Origin: Chitinophagales bacterium | GTDB taxonomy: Bacteria; Bacteroidota; Bacteroidia; Chitinophagales; LD1 | Length of the DNA: 64,000 nt | NCBI GenBank assembly: GCA_016786765.1 | Contig: JAEUUZ010000048.1 | Span: forward strand, 62,001 to 126,000 | Direction of reading: 5' to 3' | Shown here: positions 9,130 to 18,497 of the stretch, in pieces | Layout: each line of letters begins with the position of its first letter | Position numbering within the stretch: position 1 is the stretch's first letter | Made by a program: the position numbers and the translations under genes | The notes under the pieces: model-generated | What the model was told of the DNA's origin: nothing | The model's input: only the letters and a program-made list of their open reading frames with translations | The model's database searches: none

Positions 9130-11121
9130 TTAAGCGTTGATTAAGTCAATTGCTTCTTTCACCGTTTGCACCGGAAGACTGCAGCTTTTGTTTTTACAAA
9201 TATAGAGCATAGTCTTTCCCATAATGTGTTTATCCATCAATAGCGGTAACTTACTATTCGACTTTGAACCTAATACTAGCACATTGGATAAAGCAAGTCG
9301 ATCCAACTCATTCTTATATCTTTCACATTCTTCACCTACTATAGCTACTTGAGTAAATCCAGCAATTATTCTCAATTCAAGACGTGCCCAAGCGCTGTAA
9401 AAGAAAGGATGTTCTTCTGTTAGTTTCTGCATGTTTTGCGCCATTTGTAATGCCATACGCTGGTAACTGCTATCGTCAAATACTTCACCTAAATAATATA
9501 ATGCATTTGCCATTACAGCATTAGAGGATGGAATTACATTATCGGCCGTTTCTGTTTTACGAGAAATTAAAGGTTCGTCATCAATGGAAGTAAAGAAAAA
9601 CATACCATTTTGTGCATTGTAAAAGTGTTGGATACAATAATCGGTTAATGTTTTGGCGGCAAACAAGTATTCCTCTTGAAAGGTGGCTGAATAGAGCGCT
9701 ATATTTGACGCAATACACGTTCCATAGTCTTCTAAAAATGCAGGTGTTGACACTTTACCTTTTTTGAAATTTCGATAAAGGATGTTATCTGATTGCAAAA
9801 GATTTTGTTTGATAAATAAGTTAATTTGTTCCGCTTCAGTTAAGAAACGGGCATCATTGAATACGTTATAGCAAACACTTAGTGCTTTTACTAATAATGC
9901 GTTCCATGAAGTGATTGATTTATCGTCTAATCCCGGAGCAATTCTTGAGCTTCGAACAGCATAAAGTTTATTCATCCAATTTTGTTCTTGTGTTGAACCA
10001 AAACCAGCTAAACTTTTTCGAACCAAATGGTTTTCACCTTCAAAATTACCATCTTCGCTAATCAAAAATCGTTCAACGAAAAGCGTATAATCGTTTGCCA
10101 AAATGGATTTTAATTCATCTATCGACCAAATATAATATTTCCCCTCTACCCCTTCGCTATCGGCATCTAAGGCTGAATAATAAATACCTGAGGTATCTCT
10201 TAAATCGCGCTGCAGAAATTCAAAGGTTTTGTAAATAACAGCCTTATACTCTTCTTTTCGTGTCAATTGGTAGGCTTTGGCAAATACTTCCAACAACTGA
10301 GCATTATCGTAAAGCATTTTTTCAAAGTGAGGGATATGCCAATATTCGTCAACCGAGTAACGGGCAAATCCACCGCCAACATGGTCAAAAATGCCCCCCA
10401 TTATTAAGCTGTCAAGCGTAACCGTAATTGCCGCTAATACTTTCTTATCTTGGTTGAAATGAAACAAATCAATCATCAATAACAAAGACGAAGGCATTGG
10501 GAACTTGGGTGCTCCTCTCCTTCCCCCATATTGAAAATCCCAATTTCGAATCATCTTTTCTTTAATATCGTCCACAACAACTGGCGAAAAAGGTACATTA
10601 GCCGCCAATGGAATAATATCCAACTGCTTTAAATCATGCGTAATAGCCTCCGCTCTTTTAAGTGTTTCCGATCGTTTAGTTCGATATTCTTCTTCTAAAA
10701 AAGACAGCAAATACATCCATTGCTCCCGTTTAAAATAGGTGCCTGCATATACAGGTTTTCCATCAGGTAAACAAATCGCATTCAGTGGCCAGCCACCATG
10801 ACCGGTAATGAGCTGAACCGCGTCCATATAAATGTGGTCAATATCGGGTCGCTCTTCTCGATCCACCTTAATGGAAACAAAAAATTGATTCATCAAATCT
10901 GCAACTTCTTGGTTTTCAAACGATTCATGTTCCATAACATGACACCAATGACAAGCCGAGTAGCCTATACTTACAATAACCAACTTGTCTTCTTCTTTCG
11001 CTTTAAACCATGCTTTTTCATTCCACGGCATCCAGTGTACCGGATTATAGGCGTGCTGCAACAAATAGGGCGATGTTTCATGTATTAATGCATTGGAAAT
11101 GTGGCTATTATGCTCCGACAT
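9130..11121 (-). CDS. YyaL-type thioredoxin-domain protein (DUF255, SSP411 family)
   Basis: A 663-residue cytoplasmic protein. The N-terminal thioredoxin-like domain has the family hallmark CHWCHVM at 57-63, in place of the CxxC of true thioredoxins, after [17 protein letters not shown]. The rest is an (alpha/alpha) barrel resembling N-acylglucosamine 2-epimerases ([37 protein letters not shown]). Members are widespread from bacteria to humans (SPATA20) but the reaction is not settled. An exact -7 promoter element lies at 11143-11150, giving a short leader before the ATG at 11121. Confidence 0.9.
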   Translation of the reverse strand: MSEHNSHISNALIHETSPYLLQHAYNPVHWMPWNEKAWFKAKEEDKLVIVSIGYSACHWCHVMEHESFENQEVADLMNQFFVSIKVDREERPDIDHIYMDAVQLITGHGGWPLNAICLPDGKPVYAGTYFKREQWMYLLSFLEEEYRTKRSETLKRAEAITHDLKQLDIIPLAANVPFSPVVVDDIKEKMIRNWDFQYGGRRGAPKFPMPSSLLLMIDLFHFNQDKKVLAAITVTLDSLIMGGIFDHVGGGFARYSVDEYWHIPHFEKMLYDNAQLLEVFAKAYQLTRKEEYKAVIYKTFEFLQRDLRDTSGIYYSALDADSEGVEGKYYIWSIDELKSILANDYTLFVERFLISEDGNFEGENHLVRKSLAGFGSTQEQNWMNKLYAVRSSRIAPGLDDKSITSWNALLVKALSVCYNVFNDARFLTEAEQINLFIKQNLLQSDNILYRNFKKGKVSTPAFLEDYGTCIASNIALYSATFQEEYLFAAKTLTDYCIQHFYNAQNGMFFFTSIDDEPLISRKTETADNVIPSSNAVMANALYYLGEVFDDSSYQRMALQMAQNMQKLTEEHPFFYSAWARLELRIIAGFTQVAIVGEECERYKNELDRLALSNVLVLGSKSNSKLPLLMDKHIMGKTMLYICKNKSCSLPVQTVKEAIDLINA

Positions 11122-11142
11122 ATGGTTTCTTTAAGTAAAATA

Positions 11143-11150
11143 CAAAACTA
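11143..11150 (-). promoter_or_regulatory. Bacteroidota -7 promoter element (TAGTTTTG) for the YyaL-like gene
   Basis: On the minus strand this is an exact TAnnTTTG match, 22 bases before the start codon at 11121, a usual distance. A -33 TTTG is not clear. Confidence 0.45.
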
Positions 11151-11381
11151 CATAACAAAACGATTAAAACCGAAAATAGTTGTTTTGTGTTTTCAAACTA
11201 AAATGAAAAAAACTCAAACTCAACTTTGCTTATTTTTATCATAAGTTTGATAATACGGTAGTGAATATTGTGTTTATGTAATTTTACTTTGAGATGAGCT
11301 ATTTTTTATCCACAATGTGTAAAGTTTAGTTTGCCGGAGACGATATACAATTTGCACTTTTGGAAACTAAAATATATAGCA

Positions 11382-11726
11382 ATGTTGTCTTTAAATCTTC
11401 AACGAATCTTCAAAGCTCGCGGTATAGAGCACCCCTATCGTTTTCTAGTAAAAGGAGGATTTGTACCTTTTACAGCACATAAGTACAAAAACAACAAGGT
11501 AGAGCAAATACGACTTGACCACATTGAGCAGCTGTGTATTCTACTAAATTGTACACCTAATGAGATTTTTGAGTGGATTCCAAACGACTTATTAGACGAC
11601 AGAATGGATCATCCTTTGCAATCCATCCGAAGAAGGGATAAGAAAATTGATATCAATAAAATGCTATCCAAACTTTCGATTCAAAAACTGGAAGAGGTGG
11701 AACGTATGATTGCACAAGTTGCTTAA
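11382..11726 (+). CDS. Small XRE/Cro-CI-like helix-turn-helix regulator
   Basis: A 114-residue protein from the ATG at 11382. An in-frame TTG at 11331 would add 17 residues (PETIYNLHFWKLKYIA) that do not belong to the domain, so I reject it. Residues 1-65 (LSLNLQRIFKARGI, LDHIEQLCILLNCTPNEIFEW) fit the compact HTH_26/Cro-CI type that binds DNA as a dimer. The C-terminal 45 residues are charged and probably helical (INKMLSKLSIQKLEEVERM). It stands alone upstream of a histidine kinase, so its targets are unknown; a role in autoregulation or at the neighbouring inverted repeat is only a guess. Confidence 0.8.
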   Translation: MLSLNLQRIFKARGIEHPYRFLVKGGFVPFTAHKYKNNKVEQIRLDHIEQLCILLNCTPNEIFEWIPNDLLDDRMDHPLQSIRRRDKKIDINKMLSKLSIQKLEEVERMIAQVA

Positions 11727-11780
11727 GCCTCTTTGAAAGAAACAAATTACTTTCTAATTGAATATTAAAATGAATGATTT

Positions 11781-11815
11781 CATGTTGCGTACATATTTAA
11801 TATTATTGCAACATG
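11781..11815. repeat. Inverted repeat CATGTTGC - 19 bp - GCAACATG over the kinase start
   Basis: Perfect 8-base arms at 11781-11788 and 11808-11815. The right arm contains the ATG start codon of the histidine kinase (11813). A one-mismatch -7 element (TATTATTG) lies at 11801-11808 between the arms. This placement suits an operator covering the promoter, or an RNA hairpin covering the start codon. Confidence 0.5.
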
Positions 11816-13171
11816 TTCAGAAAAATAATATTCCCCCAACCTTCACCCCAATTGAGCGAAATTGAACAAAAAAGACGATCGTATGCCTTTTTTGTCAACA
11901 GCGGACTCTTTCTTTTTTTTTCAATAGTGTTTGTAATACACCTAACATGTGCAATGGGCACAGCACATTATACTGCGGATGTATTGGGCATTATTGGCAC
12001 GCTAATCTCCATTTATCTGATTCGTTCCAATAAAATGGATAGCGCACTTAAACTCCTCATTGGCACTTGCCTTACCGCAATTTTCGTATACGGTATATTG
12101 GTCGATTATCTACATGAAGTAACAGTTCACTTCCTTCGCCTTTATGTTACGCTATTTGCTTTAGAAGGTACGCTTTTATTAATGGTATCATTCTTTTTAG
12201 ACACTGTAAACTATCGATACATTGCCCTGCTGTTTACCTTTTTTCTTCTTATGCACTTTGGTGTAATTGTTCACCATTATGGCACAGCGCAAATTACATT
12301 AGAAATGTTTTCTTACTTTACAATTGCTCTCGTTGCCATCAATTTGTCTTGTTATATAGCTTCTGTAATGGTTCGCTTTAACCTTTCCCTTATTCGAAAT
12401 ATTAATGATGATAAACGTAAAATCTTAAAACACAACGAGAATCTAGAACTGGAAGTAAATAGAAGAACACAAGAATTGCAAAAAAGCAATGAAAATCTTA
12501 AGCAATTTGCGCATGTAGTATCACACGACCTAAAAGAGCCACTTAGAACAATTGCCAACTTTGCAGGATTACTTCAGCATAAACTCGATAAAAGCAATAT
12601 AGTTGATATTGAAATAAACGACTATACCAGTTACATAAAAAACAACAGCACGTTAATGATTCGATTAATTAACGAAATACTTACATTCTCAACTATTCCA
12701 TCTTCTTCTGCTAATTTCCAAGCGATAAATATGAAAGAAGTATTAGACCTAGTATTACTACAAATTGAGAGTTTAGTGCAAGAAAAGCAAGGCATTGTTA
12801 GATATTCCAGCTTATGTAATGTAAAAGGTGATCCCCTACTTATATATCAAGTTATGCAAAATTTAATTGTTAATGCCCTTCGTTATACCGCATCCGATAC
12901 AACTCCCGAAATATCAGTAAACTGCATTCCTGGTGATACAATGTCAACATTTTCAGTGAAAGACAATGGTTTGGGGATTCCTCAAGAATATGTGGAGCTC
13001 GTTTTTAATCCGTTAGAACGATTAAAGCGCGATCAAAAGAATGATGGAACAGGAATGGGGCTTTCCATTTGTCGAAAAATTGTATTCGCACATGGAGGTA
13101 AAATTTGGGTCGAAAGTGAAGTAGGAAAAGGCTCAACATTCTTCTTTACACTTCCGATTTTAAAAAAATAG
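11813..13171 (+). CDS. Orphan sensor histidine kinase with multi-span membrane sensor
   Basis: A 452-residue membrane kinase. About six hydrophobic segments fill residues 28-190 with no recognised ligand domain. A short coiled coil (200-230) leads to the HisKA box [13 protein letters not shown] with phospho-acceptor His238. The ATPase domain follows, with N-box ([14 protein letters not shown], about 340-355), G1 (DNGLGIP) and G2 ([12 protein letters not shown]). It would autophosphorylate and pass phosphate to a response regulator, but none is adjacent. The 5' end lies in an inverted repeat. It converges on the TonB receptor gene with only 3 bp between stops and no visible terminator. Confidence 0.9.
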   Translation: MFRKIIFPQPSPQLSEIEQKRRSYAFFVNSGLFLFFSIVFVIHLTCAMGTAHYTADVLGIIGTLISIYLIRSNKMDSALKLLIGTCLTAIFVYGILVDYLHEVTVHFLRLYVTLFALEGTLLLMVSFFLDTVNYRYIALLFTFFLLMHFGVIVHHYGTAQITLEMFSYFTIALVAINLSCYIASVMVRFNLSLIRNINDDKRKILKHNENLELEVNRRTQELQKSNENLKQFAHVVSHDLKEPLRTIANFAGLLQHKLDKSNIVDIEINDYTSYIKNNSTLMIRLINEILTFSTIPSSSANFQAINMKEVLDLVLLQIESLVQEKQGIVRYSSLCNVKGDPLLIYQVMQNLIVNALRYTASDTTPEISVNCIPGDTMSTFSVKDNGLGIPQEYVELVFNPLERLKRDQKNDGTGMGLSICRKIVFAHGGKIWVESEVGKGSTFFFTLPILKK

Positions 13172-13174
13172 GTG

Positions 13175-15748
13175 CTAAAAATTAAACACAACTTTTGCGT
13201 TTATCCTTCGATTCGTTAAATAGTTTGGTACAGCATATTGGTTATTGTAAAAGTCTTTCACCCAAGTATAAGATACCGTATTACTGATACCAAAAATATT
13301 CAATACATCGATACTTATCCAAACCGACTTAAAGCCTTCCGACAATTTCGTTTTCGTTTTTGCCCATTTAGGATTCCACAATTGACCGGAAAAACCTGCA
13401 TCTACTCTTCTGTAGAAAGGCATTCGGTTCTTATCGGTATAAGCATCAGCACCTGGCGATTTAAATGGTAAGCCGGATCCAAACACTAAGTTTAAATTAA
13501 ACCTAATGAAAGGAAATTTCGGAATATAATCCTGAAAATAAAGATTAAATGTAACACGCTGATCAGTAGGACGAGGTTGGTAACCTATATCTTGAAACAA
13601 AGTATCACGAACTTGGTCACTATTGGTTGAATTGACGTATTTAATTGTGTTCCCGAGCGAATCAACAAATACCATCTTCTTATCCCCTTCTATATCGTTA
13701 AAGGTGCCCATTACCGACATGCTTATCCAAGACTCTAAGCCTTCAGCCAATTGGCCGTTTAATCGCATATCTAAACCGGTAGAAAAGCCTTTTGCATTAT
13801 TCAGTCCGTTATACCGAATCAACACGTTATCAAATTCATACGGAACAATGTCCCATAAATACTTATAGTACACCTCTGTGGCAAACAAGAAAGGTCTTTT
13901 CCAAGCCTTAAAAGCATAACTTGCCCCGGCTACTATGTGTACCGATTTTTGGGCTTTTAAGTTAAGGTTAACTACCCCATCCATGGCCCGCATTTCCCGA
14001 TAAAACGGAGGTTGATAATACATCCCCCCCGATAATGTAAAGATTACATCTGCATTCTTCTTGGTCTTTGGCCGGAAAGAGAACTGTACACGTGGTGTTA
14101 TTACAGGTTCTTTATTTACATCCCAATAGTGGAGGCGGAGTCCATAGTTAAATGTTACTCGTTCTTCTTTACCCAAGCGCCAGGTATCTTGAATATATGC
14201 TGTAATTCGATTGGAATTCAACGTAAATGTTCCTTTCAATACATTATCCATACTTATGGTAGGATTGGCGGAAGGCGCCATTGAATCGCCATAAAACGAT
14301 TTCTGATCGTCAAAATAATGTAATGAATATCCTGCAGAATCTAATCGATCCCATTCATTGATTTTATCATTTAAACGTTCGTGTTTATAGTCTACACCCC
14401 AAGCTACTGAATGTTTACCCGTTATCCATGTGCCGCGATGGGCTACCTGATAAATGCCTGTATTAAGGAAGTTTCGGGCATGATTCTGAATGCCTCCATA
14501 TCCACGAAACGAACTTACTTCACCATAGTTTGATTTACTTTGATCGGTTTCCACATCCCCAATCCGATAGTCGGAGATAATATCAAAAGTTTCTTTCTCG
14601 CTATTATTGTAAACGGAGGCTAACAACTTTAATTTTATATTCTCTTTCGGGAAGAAATTCAACGCTAAACCATTCATAAACGAAGAATATCTATCGTTTT
14701 CTGAGCCTTCGAATGCCATCTCCAATTGCTTTACATCTTGTACACTACCAAATTTTGTAGTACGGGAATCAGGGGCAAAAAAGAACCGATTATTGGCATA
14801 ATTACTAATCAATTCAACATTCCACTTTTCATTAATCAAGTAGGTAGCAAACAACTGAACATCAATAAAACTGGGACTATATTGCCCTTTTGTTTCCAAA
14901 CTCCTTACGATGTACTGACTCAATTTCTGGCGGAATCCCACCAAAAAAGTAAATCGTTTTGATTTGTCGCAACCTTCCAAGTGCCCGGTAAAACCCAATA
15001 AAGATGCCGAGAAAGAACCTCCCCAAGCTTTGGGACGTTTATAGGTTACATCCAAAACGGAAGACAACTTATCTCCATAACGCGACTGAAAACCACCGGA
15101 CGAAAATTTGATGTTACTTACTAAGTTTGGATTGGGAAATGTTAGTCCTTCTTGTTGACCGGAACGTATGAGGAACGGACGATAAACCTCAAAATCATTT
15201 ACATAGACTAGGTTTTCATCAAAGTTGCCACCACGAACAGAGTAATTCGAGCTTAATTCATTTGTTTTGCTGAAACCAAGCGTTTGTGCTGCAAGAAAGG
15301 TTTCAATGCCACCACCACTTGCATCAGGCAACAACTGATTATCCACTTTCACTTCGCTTAAACTGCCCTGTTCACGAGTAGTTCGGTCTTTAATATCTAC
15401 CTCTTTGAGGATATTCTCTTTAGACTCAAGTACAAAATTCAATTCACGAACCTCATTAGGTTTCAATTCCATTTTTTTCTCAAAAGGCTTCACGTTCAGG
15501 GATGTGAAAACAATGGTCCACATTTGATTAGCAGGTACTTTTAGTTCGAAAAACCCTTTTTCGTTAGAAGTAGTAAGTAGATCTTGATTTTCTTTTGCAA
15601 CAATGTTTACCAACTCTAAGGGTTGTCCTGCTGCGTTCTTAAGCACTCCCTTGATTGTAGCGGTCTGCTGGGCATTAACTGAACCGAAGGCAAATAGCAT
15701 TAACACAGACCAAAGAATGTGCTTTTGAAAAAGAAGTTTGAAAGTCAT
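13175..15748 (-). CDS. TonB-dependent outer-membrane receptor with N-terminal carboxypeptidase-D-like domain
   Basis: An 857-residue outer-membrane transporter. A signal peptide (about 1-26) is followed by a CarboxypepD_reg-like beta-sandwich (about 30-115; ATIKGVLKNAAGQPLELVNIVAK). A plug domain (about 125-235; YSVRGGNFDENLVYVNDFEVYRP) and a beta-barrel ending in aromatic NAKVVFNF complete it. The N-terminal domain is typical of SusC-like and related Bacteroidota importers, but there is no SusD partner, so it is more likely an orphan receptor than part of a glycan-use locus. Substrate unknown. It lies 37 bp downstream of rpe on the same strand and may share the amt-rpe transcript. Confidence 0.9.
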   Translation of the reverse strand: MTFKLLFQKHILWSVLMLFAFGSVNAQQTATIKGVLKNAAGQPLELVNIVAKENQDLLTTSNEKGFFELKVPANQMWTIVFTSLNVKPFEKKMELKPNEVRELNFVLESKENILKEVDIKDRTTREQGSLSEVKVDNQLLPDASGGGIETFLAAQTLGFSKTNELSSNYSVRGGNFDENLVYVNDFEVYRPFLIRSGQQEGLTFPNPNLVSNIKFSSGGFQSRYGDKLSSVLDVTYKRPKAWGGSFSASLLGFTGHLEGCDKSKRFTFLVGFRQKLSQYIVRSLETKGQYSPSFIDVQLFATYLINEKWNVELISNYANNRFFFAPDSRTTKFGSVQDVKQLEMAFEGSENDRYSSFMNGLALNFFPKENIKLKLLASVYNNSEKETFDIISDYRIGDVETDQSKSNYGEVSSFRGYGGIQNHARNFLNTGIYQVAHRGTWITGKHSVAWGVDYKHERLNDKINEWDRLDSAGYSLHYFDDQKSFYGDSMAPSANPTISMDNVLKGTFTLNSNRITAYIQDTWRLGKEERVTFNYGLRLHYWDVNKEPVITPRVQFSFRPKTKKNADVIFTLSGGMYYQPPFYREMRAMDGVVNLNLKAQKSVHIVAGASYAFKAWKRPFLFATEVYYKYLWDIVPYEFDNVLIRYNGLNNAKGFSTGLDMRLNGQLAEGLESWISMSVMGTFNDIEGDKKMVFVDSLGNTIKYVNSTNSDQVRDTLFQDIGYQPRPTDQRVTFNLYFQDYIPKFPFIRFNLNLVFGSGLPFKSPGADAYTDKNRMPFYRRVDAGFSGQLWNPKWAKTKTKLSEGFKSVWISIDVLNIFGISNTVSYTWVKDFYNNQYAVPNYLTNRRINAKVVFNF

Positions 15749-15785
15749 GTATTAATAAGAATTGTGCCTTTAACGACAGAAGAAA

Positions 15786-16448
15786 TTAAATATTGTGCAC
15801 GTTTTTCAATGCGGTAATAGTTGCTTTAGGATCTGGTGAATTGAACACCGCGCTACCTGCTACTAAAATGGATGCACCAACATGAATCAACTCCTTTGCA
15901 TTATCGAGTGTAACGCCACCATCTACTTGTATTTTAGCATGTGCATGTTTTGATTCAATCAGTTCTTTAGTGAGTTCAATTTTATGTACTGCGTAGGGAA
16001 TAAATTTTTGTCCGCCAAAACCCGGATTGACAGACATAATCAAGACCATATCCAGTAAGTGAATAATTGGTGATAATACAGAAACCGAGGTTGCAGGGTT
16101 CAAAGCCACACCCACATGCATTCCCGCTGTTTTAATCTTACTGATAAGCGAATCTAAATGTATGTTTCCTTCATAATGTACTGTGAGTTGATTGGCTCCG
16201 GCATCTCGGAATTGATGTACATATTGATCAGGATTTTGGATCATTAAATGAACATCTAAAAATTTATTGGTGTGTTTTCGTATCGCTTGAAGCACGGGAA
16301 AACCAAAGGATATGTTCGGAACAAATACCCCATCCATCACATCGATGTGAATCCATTCCGCATCGCTATGATTCAACATTTCTATATCCGCCTGAAGGTT
16401 GGCAAAATCTGCACTCAATACGGAAGGCGCAATAATTACATTATTCAT
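15786..16448 (-). CDS. rpe: Ribulose-phosphate 3-epimerase
   Basis: A 220-residue TIM-barrel enzyme interconverting ribulose 5-phosphate and xylulose 5-phosphate in the pentose phosphate pathway. Metal and catalytic residues are visible: His34 and Asp36 (HIDVMDG), His67 (DVHLMI) and the second Asp in QVDGGVT. SVNPGFGGQKF is the family signature. Length matches the family. It is flanked by amt (47 bp upstream) and the TonB receptor (37 bp downstream) on the same strand. Confidence 0.96.
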   Translation of the reverse strand: MNNVIIAPSVLSADFANLQADIEMLNHSDAEWIHIDVMDGVFVPNISFGFPVLQAIRKHTNKFLDVHLMIQNPDQYVHQFRDAGANQLTVHYEGNIHLDSLISKIKTAGMHVGVALNPATSVSVLSPIIHLLDMVLIMSVNPGFGGQKFIPYAVHKIELTKELIESKHAHAKIQVDGGVTLDNAKELIHVGASILVAGSAVFNSPDPKATITALKNVHNI

Positions 16449-16495
16449 TCGGCTAAGATAAAAAAAATGCCAAGTGAAACAGTATTTACAATAGC

Positions 16496-17815
16496 TTATT
16501 GCCCTACAATCTTTTTCAATTTATAGCTTTCGCCATGTTGTGATAAATCGAGTCCGAAGTTTTCTTCCTCCACCGATACTCTTAACGACACAATCTTGTC
16601 GGTGATATAATACAAAATATAGGAACCTACAAACGTATAAACCGATATGATGACCAACGCAAGCAAATGATAAAGGAATGTATGGGTTTGTCCGTAAAAC
16701 AAACCTACTTCTTTCGCAAAGATTCCTGTGAGCAACATTCCCGAAATTCCGCCCAAACCATGACAAGGAAAAACATCCAAGGTATCGTCTAAGTTGGATT
16801 TATTTTTTGCGCGAACAGCTAAATTTGAAATAACTGCCGAAATGAAACCAATAAATATACTTTGTGGAATAGTAACGAAGCCTGCAGCAGGTGTAATAGC
16901 TACAAGCCCTACTACAGCTCCAATACATGCACCCATGGCCGATATTTTCTTACCACGTGCGGCATCAAAAAATATCCAACCCATCATAGCCGTTGCAGAT
17001 GCAACAATTGTTGTGGCAAATGCTTGGATAGCCAATAAATTTGCACCTAACGAAGAGCCTGCATTGAAACCGAACCATCCAAACCATAACATACCTGTGC
17101 CTAAAATAACAAAGGGAATATTAGCAGGTTCAGTATGTTTACTGTCGCCAAATGAAGTTCGGGGGCCAAGAAACATTGCCCCTGCAAGTGCAGCATATCC
17201 GGCACTCATGTGCACCACAGTTCCCCCTGCAAAATCTAACACGCCCCACTGCCGAAGAAATCCATCTGGATGCCATGTCCAATGCGCCAACGGACAATAG
17301 ATAAACAACGAGAATAAACAGATAAATATAAGATATGCGTTAAATTTTACTCTTTCCGCAAAACTGCCGGTAATCAAAGCAGGTGTTATAATGGCAAATT
17401 TCAGTTGAAATATTGCAAAAAGAATAAGCGGGATGGTAGTCGCAAACTTAGGTTCAATAGCAAAACCTACGTTTTTAAAGAACGCATATTGAAACGGATT
17501 GCCAATGAGTCCATGAAAGCTATCACCAAAACAAAGACTGAACCCAACAATCACAAATAAAAGTGTAATAACACCCAATGCAATAAAGCTTTGGAGCATC
17601 GTAGAAATAATGTTCTTTTTACTTACCATTCCTCCATAAAAGAACGATAAGCCAGGCGTCATCAACAATACAAGACCCGATGCAGTTAGCATCCAAGCAA
17701 TATCAGCTTTATCCAGTCCAACTTGATCGCCAATGGTAAACTGCTGCGGAGTAAATAATCCCAAAACTGCAATGAGTGCTAAAACAACAAATGAAATTAA
17801 ATACCGACTCTTCAT
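16496..17815 (-). CDS. amt: Ammonium transporter (Amt family)
   Basis: A 439-residue inner-membrane channel with an N-terminal hydrophobic lead and about 11 further membrane helices. Signatures include TPGLSFFYGGM near 55, DFAGGTVVHMSAGYAALAGA (the first pore His) and CHGLGGISG (the second pore His). The C-terminal tail (LDLSQHGESYKL) is the usual cytosolic tail that PII proteins contact. No glnK/glnB gene is adjacent, unlike in many bacteria, so regulation by PII must come from elsewhere if it occurs. Upstream on the minus strand TACAATTTGC resembles a -7 element with one extra base. Confidence 0.95.
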   Translation of the reverse strand: MKSRYLISFVVLALIAVLGLFTPQQFTIGDQVGLDKADIAWMLTASGLVLLMTPGLSFFYGGMVSKKNIISTMLQSFIALGVITLLFVIVGFSLCFGDSFHGLIGNPFQYAFFKNVGFAIEPKFATTIPLILFAIFQLKFAIITPALITGSFAERVKFNAYLIFICLFSLFIYCPLAHWTWHPDGFLRQWGVLDFAGGTVVHMSAGYAALAGAMFLGPRTSFGDSKHTEPANIPFVILGTGMLWFGWFGFNAGSSLGANLLAIQAFATTIVASATAMMGWIFFDAARGKKISAMGACIGAVVGLVAITPAAGFVTIPQSIFIGFISAVISNLAVRAKNKSNLDDTLDVFPCHGLGGISGMLLTGIFAKEVGLFYGQTHTFLYHLLALVIISVYTFVGSYILYYITDKIVSLRVSVEEENFGLDLSQHGESYKLKKIVGQ

Positions 17816-17984
17816 ATTAAAATAATATAATTATGTTTTATTTTTCGCAAATTGTAAAAATATAGATGTAAATGAATGAAATTTTTGAAATAATTTTTCA
17901 AAAAACAATGGAATTATTGAAATCTTGCAATAAAAGTCACGATAACGAAAAGGGAAACAGTAAATACAGAAGGGAACCTAATTT

Positions 17985-18404
17985 TTAGATACGTGGCTTC
18001 ATAAATCCCCATAGCAATTTCTTTTCGGTATCGCTTTTTTGAAAAATTTCCAAACTTGAAATAATTATAATTTCAAGCGTAGAAATGCTAAAGGGCTTGT
18101 GTTTTGAAACATTTGCAGATTGGAATACGGCTAATGGTTGAGAAGAAAAAACAACGATGTACTTTACACCACATTTCTCCAATACATGTAACGACCAAGT
18201 TGATGAAACGGAAAGAATACAAGTACCTTCAACTTCTTGATTAACCGATTTAAGGATTTTTGCAAATTGTTCCTGCTGATCGGTAGGAAGTTCAGCAAAT
18301 GGTAGATCCAACACAAAGGCGAATTTCGAAAACTGTTGATGTAGGTGTATATCTGTTTGCGTATTCAGTAAATAAACCTGTTCGTTATCAATAAGATATG
18401 CCAT
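17985..18404 (-). CDS. Small protein of unknown function, possibly HolD-like (polymerase III psi)
   Basis: A 139-residue soluble protein with no signal peptide or membrane segment. I do not recognise it with certainty. The central part alternates strands and helices (CGVKYIVVFSSQPLAV). The C-terminus reads EIFQKSDTEKKLLWGFMKP. The pattern of a helix with acidic and Ser/Asp residues followed by KKxLW, together with length and the middle LPFAEL region, recalls the psi subunit of DNA polymerase III (HolD), whose C-terminus has ARAALWQQI. This is inference by eye only. It is transcribed alone, divergently from ilvE. Confidence 0.75.
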   Translation of the reverse strand: MAYLIDNEQVYLLNTQTDIHLHQQFSKFAFVLDLPFAELPTDQQEQFAKILKSVNQEVEGTCILSVSSTWSLHVLEKCGVKYIVVFSSQPLAVFQSANVSKHKPFSISTLEIIIISSLEIFQKSDTEKKLLWGFMKPRI

Positions 18405-18472
18405 TGTTTGTACGTTAATTTTTAACTTGGAGATTATTTATCCACCGCTGTATATTGCCTCAAAAATAATTA

Positions 18473-18480
18473 TAATTTTG
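18473..18480 (+). promoter_or_regulatory. Bacteroidota -7 promoter element (TAATTTTG) for ilvE
   Basis: Exact TAnnTTTG match 17 bases before the ilvE start codon, giving a 5' leader of roughly ten bases. No leader peptide or attenuator is visible in front of ilvE. A -33 element is not clear; TTG at 18455-18457 is closer than usual. Confidence 0.5.
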
Positions 18481-18497
18481 AGCCATAATCCAAAACA

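Noticed and set aside
11331-11381. TTG start adding 17 residues to the HTH protein
   Set aside because: The extension is outside the HTH domain; the ATG at 11382 begins right at the domain.
16794-17300. 168-codon plus-strand frame inside amt
   Set aside because: Antisense to a highly conserved transporter; the Ala/Pro-rich translation is the reverse of the membrane helices.
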